NCBI GenBank assembly: GCA_014218235.1
Contig: CM024755.1
Location: 34,244,713 to 34,308,712, forward strand
DNA length: 64,000 nt
From: Colocasia esculenta
Lineage: Eukaryota > Streptophyta > Magnoliopsida > Alismatales > Araceae
Reading direction: 5' to 3'
The notes below the pieces were generated by a model. That model worked only from the letters and a program-made list of their open reading frames with translations. It searched no databases and was not told where the DNA came from. Positions 48,201 to 54,200 of the stretch are shown here, one piece after another. Position 1 is the first letter of the stretch; each line of letters opens with the position of its first letter. Both the position numbers and the translations under genes were made by a program.

Positions 48201-51200
48201 TTGCCGCAATGAAGTCTGTTAGCAAAAAAATTAAACTTGTAATTGACATCATGTAGGGAGATTAATGCTCGCCTGATCAATAACATCTGTTGCATCCAAT
48301 GCACTCTTTGACAGTCTTTCAAGTTTCAACAACTCGCATAAAGGCAGCCGTCAAGTCATCATCGTACGATAGCTCCATTGCATAATGGTAAGCAGGATGG
48401 AGATAGTAAGCTGCAATGGGGGGGTAGAAAATAAATAAAATTCATATACTAAAATCAAAACTAAGTTGAAGTAAAATTTTTTTCACCCGCCATATGTAGA
48501 TCTCTACTCATCTGTCGGTCCCACCGATCCTCAACAACGTCCAAGACCAAGTGTGCACAGCGAGGGGGCACCTCACGGATCTTCTTCTTCGCAGCTTCAA
48601 TTTTTGCATAAACTAACCATATGGTTGATCTTCTATCCCCATTAACCACCCTCAAAATCTCATAAATAGGTTCAATGATCTGCACCAGCTTGAAGACTCG
48701 GTCTCAGAAATTAGTGCTGCAGATGATCCGTTCAACCTCTTTACCATCCGATGTCTCTGCAAAAGTGCTCTGCACCCATCTGTCTATCCTAAACATGCGT
48801 TTTAGACCATCTTTGTACTTCAGGAGGCTTTGTAAGGCAATGAAATTAGTTGCAAAGCGTGTGATGGCCGATTTCAACAACTCTCCACCAGTGGACTCCC
48901 TCATCCATGCCAGAACAACATGATGATTATAGATGTACCCTGTGATCTTCTGCCCAGCCTCCACCACCATCCTCATGGGTTGCAATGTGCCAATCTCTTT
49001 CAACATCAAATCTACACAGTATGCTGCACAGGGAGTCCAGTAAAGATGGGGATAAATGTCCATCAACTCCTCCCCTGCCTTCTTGTATGCAGAGCCATTA
49101 TCGGTCACCACCTGCATAATGTATTGCTCTCCTATCTCATCAACAACCTCCCACATCAAACTCAAAATGTATTCAACATTGTGCACTCTATCTGATGCAT
49201 CAATAGATTTGTGGTAGAACACCTGTCTATCACAATACACAAGGAAGTTGATGAGACTGCTCTTGGTGGTACCCGACCAACCATCACACATCAATGTGCA
49301 ACCATATTTCTCCCACTTTTTTTTTTGAAACTTTGGATATATGACTTGATCTCATGTACTTCTTCATCTAGATATCTCCCTGCCAAGTCTTTTGATGAGG
49401 GAGGTTGCACATGAAGCTCATGTCTGGATCATGGTTTTGTAATATGGGCTATTAGCTACATTGAATGAAATGCCTGAATGATGTCACCATTTTGCCACTA
49501 CACGACCCACTTTATATCTAGGCCTTTGCTAGTTGTTGTATGCATCCTCAATTCTGGTTTGTTTGCGATGCTCCCGAGAATATATATGAGGATCCACCTC
49601 TTCTAAGGTTACACCTGTGGATCTCTTCCTCCGCCTTTCTTGTTGGTTTGAGACTGGGACTTCAGCTGGAATATGAGTGAAGTAATCCCCCACATTGGAA
49701 TATTGACGGGACTGGGCCTCGCCCCCAACCCTGGACCCTCACCTACCACTACAACTGCCAACCTCAAAACTCCCTCTTTGCTCAGCTTCCCATGACTCAA
49801 CCCTGGTCTGTTGTCTGCTCCGCCTAAGAGGTTGATCAAGCACATGCTCTGCATAAATTTCTAGCTCATCATTGTCATCTTCATCTCGTTGCCTTCTTGA
49901 GATGATCCTCTCCTGCATCTCCTTGTTCGCCCTCTTTCTTACAGTTACAGTCTCAGCCCGAACACCCTTCAAGTGTTCAATCATGAGCCGCTTCACTTCA
50001 GTAGGCATCGACTTGCAACCTTGCACATCATGGTACCCTGCTAGCCGCCCACCTGCAAGGTGCTTCTTTAGGCGAGAGACGCCACCTCCTTGTCCCGTAT
50101 GACCGCAGTAGTTGCACTTGTAATTGTGCCTACTGCCCAATGCGGTCCCATCCTGCCACCCAATGTCCTCACTATTGCCCTTCTTCATGCCATCTACGTA
50201 AAACCATGGTTTGCTGGTGCGCCGATTCGGGGCGAATCGGGCTCGCCCTGATGCGCTCCGATTCGGCCCGAATCGGGGCGAATCGATCCGATTCGCCTGG
50301 AAACTGTTGGGCAGTCATGGTTGAAGCCCCAGTTTGGCCAGATTCGCATGGTTTTGATATTTTTTTGGTTGTTTCTATGTTTACAACCTCTTGTGAAGAA
50401 CATCATGTATAACTGATGATATTTATGGCATGTAATACTACACAAACATCCATTTTCATTCAATTGTATTGGAAATTGAGAACAAACTTCAAAGTATAAA
50501 CATGAAATGTGAAACATGAAACTCAATTCCAATTGAAAAATACAATGAGACTCATATCAACTAAAAAGTACAAACCTGAAATTCAAATCCAAATACAAAG
50601 TACAATGAGTCTAGTATCCCCAATATCCCTGCTGATATGGATCATATGTACCCCACTGGGGTTGGACAGACTCATCCGACTCTGAGGGCAGCTCCCCAAT
50701 AAGATGATAACTTTTGGTTCGAGACACAAATGAACGGAACTCATCCCAAGTCATCATGGTGTTGTATCTGCTCCGAAACTCCCTCACAAAGTGGTCCCAC
50801 ACCTCGCATCCAGGACGGACTATCCTCAAACTCGCCATTTGCACATCCTCTGCAGAAGCATCAATCTGCTGAATAGGAACAGGAATAGGAACATGAACAT
50901 GAACAAACGGAGGAGGATGAAAATATGGTGCTGGGTAGCCTGTGGTGGCGTACCCACTATAGCCACTATAGCCACTAGAGTAGCCTGTGTCGGACTCTGG
51001 CTGATAACTATGTCCCCCATATCCATAGGATCCCACAGACTCATTTGTACTCATTCTTTCAAAATCAGACATCATAGTGTTATAGCTATCACTATCCACT
51101 GCTGCACCTTCTGCACGACCACCTCCCCTAACCCTTCGCCTTCTATTGTACTTCACTGGGCCGCCATGATGCTCCTCCGCTGTGAATGCTCCCCCATCTC

Positions 51201-54200
51201 CATCATTACCCCCGCCCCCTCCCCCTTCTCCAACATTACCATCGCCCCCTCCCCCATCTCCATCACCTCCCCCTACAGACCCACCCGGTGAACCAGTTGT
51301 CATGGAGTCATGGGAGCGGCTGCTGGGTAATCGTGGCGAATCCTCTGGAGGTGTTTCTTCTGCATTTGGATCCAATGTTTCTAAATCTGCAATGTCAAGT
51401 GGATCTACAGAAGGGGCAGCCAATTTTTTCCCTTTCTTGGATCCCCAGGGTAACCAACTCTTTTTCTTTTGTGCTGGGGCGGTTGGCTCTGTAATGACAA
51501 TGCCTTTGGCTGGGCCACCTGCTGGACCTATGTCCTTCCCCTTTCCTTTCTTTGGTTGGGATGTCGCCACCGCCTTTCCTTTTGCAGCTTGGGAGAGAGC
51601 AGCAGGTTCCTTATGTGATCCCTTCCTTCTTGGTTCTGCGGAAACAATTGCTTGTGCTTCTCTCATAAACTCTGAGTGGGCTGACGGGCCTAAATTCATC
51701 AATCTTTCAAACTCTGCATCATCATCAACAATTGCACCACCTGCAATAGTCCCCAACATCACAAATTATACAACAGACAATGACAAAACAAAGAATGAAC
51801 ATGTTTAACAAATTAGAACTACTGTCTCACCTCTTGCCCCAATTGATAATTCGCCAAGAAGATCTACCTCATCTTCTTCTTCGGCCCGAAATTGACTAGA
51901 ATGTGGTTGGCCGCCCCCTCCCACATCTCCATCACCCCCCTCCTCCGCTTCTGCAGCTTCGATAGCCTTAGCTAAAAATGTGTTTGGCCGTGGTGGATCT
52001 TCCGGATCATCTGCCTCCTCATCTAACTCGAACTCTCCCCGCTCTGTGGTCGCTCGTGCAACCCATGCAACCATTGGGTCTTCATCATCTCGTAGAAACC
52101 CAATGTCAACCGGATCATCCTCCACCTCCCCCCTCTTTGGATCCTCTGTTAAATGCTTCACCCTCAACCTCATGTTATAATGCACATACACCAAATTGTC
52201 CAACCGCCTATGTGACAACCTGTTCCGGACTTTGGTGTGTATCAATGCGAAGGTGCTCCAGTTTCTCTCACACCCACTTGAGGAGGAGGTCTGGGACAAG
52301 ATCTTTACTGCAATTTTCCTCAATATGGGTGTCGAATGCCCAAAGTTGAACCACCAATCAGCTGTAAAAAAAATATTGTTGCACTCATTAGTCAATCGTT
52401 GAGTTTATAATATGTAATTATAAAAGGGAAAGCACATTACCGCCATCAATGCGGTCCCGACCAGCAATAGCGGATGGCTCTGCAAAACTCCCCACCCCTT
52501 CTCTAAAGCTCTTCATCTGCCGCAATGAAGTCCATTAGAAAAAGCTGCAATTGATTAATTGACATAAACATGATGTACTTGTATTAATGCTCGCCTGATC
52601 AATAGCATCTGCTGCATCCAATGGACTCCTTGACAGTCTTTCAACAACCCGTGTAAAGGCGGCAATCAAGTGATCCTCGTACGATAGCTCGAACGCATAA
52701 TGGTAAGCAGGATGGAGATAGTAAGCTGTAATTATGGTATAAAATCAATTAGTGTGATTGTACTAAAAAAATATATAGTACCAAGTTGAACTAAAATTTT
52801 CTCACCCGCCATATGTAGATCCCGACTCATTTGTCGGTCCCACCGATCCTCAACAACGTCTAAGACCAAGTGTGCATAACGAGGGGACACATCGTGGATC
52901 TTTTTCTTTGCAGCTTCAATTTTTGCATAAACCAAACCTATGCTTGGTCTCCTATCCCCATCAACCACCCTCAAAACCTCATAAAGAGGTTCAATGATTT
53001 GCACCAGCTTGAAGACTCGGTCCCAGAAATTAGCGCTGCAGATGATCCCTTCTACCTCTTTACCATCAGAAGTCTCTGCAAAAGTGCTGTGCATCCATCT
53101 GTCTGTCCTAAACATGCGTTTTAGACCATCTTTATGCTTTAGGAGACTTTGTAAAGCAATGAAATTAGTTGCAAAGCGGGTGATAGCCGGCCGCAACAAC
53201 TCTCCACCTGTGGACTCTCTCATCCACGCCAACACAACATGATGATTATAAATGTACCTTGTGATTTTCTGCCCAGCCTCCACCACGTCCTGACAGGTCG
53301 CAATGTGCCAATCTCTTTCAACATCAAATCTACACAGTGTGCTGCACAAGGAGTCCAGTAAAGATGAGGATAAAGAAGCATCAACTCCTCACCTGCCTTC
53401 TTGTATGCAGAGCCATTATCGGTCACCACTTGCACAATATATTGCTCTCCTATCTCATCCACAACCTCCCGCATCAAACTTAGAATATATTCAGAATTGT
53501 GCACTCTATCGGATGCATCAACAGATTTGTGGTAGAACACCTGTCTATCACAATACACAAGGAAGTTGATAAGACTACTCTTGGTCGTACCTGACCAACC
53601 ATCACACATGAGTGTGCAACCATATTTTTCCCACTTTTTTTTGAAGCCTTGGATATATGACTTGATCTCCTGCACTTCTTCATCTAGATATCTCCCTGCC
53701 AAGTCTCTTGATGAGGGTGGTTGCACATGAAGCCCTTGTTGTTGTACCTCTTGGATCATACTTTTGTAATACGGGCTATTAGCTGCATTGAATGAAATGC
53801 CCGAATGATGCCACCATTTTGCCACTGCACGGCCCACTTTATATCTAGGCCCTTGCTTGTTGTATGCATCATCAATTCTGGTTTGTTTTCCATGCTCCCG
53901 AGAATATAAATGCGGATCCACCTCTTCTAAGGTTACACCCGTGGATCTCTTCCTTTGCCCTTGCTCTCTGTCTGGGTTTGGTACGTTGGTTGAGGATGGA
54001 ATATGAGTGAAGTAATCACCCACATTGGAGTACCGACGGGACTGCGTCTCACCCCCAACTCTACTACCACTGCCACCACTACCACTCCCAACCTCAAAGC
54101 TCCCTATCTGCTCAGGGATAAGGGGCACATCAGGTTCGTCATCGTCATCTTCATCTCGTTGCCTTCCCGAGATGATCCTCTCCTGCATGCCCTTGTCCGC

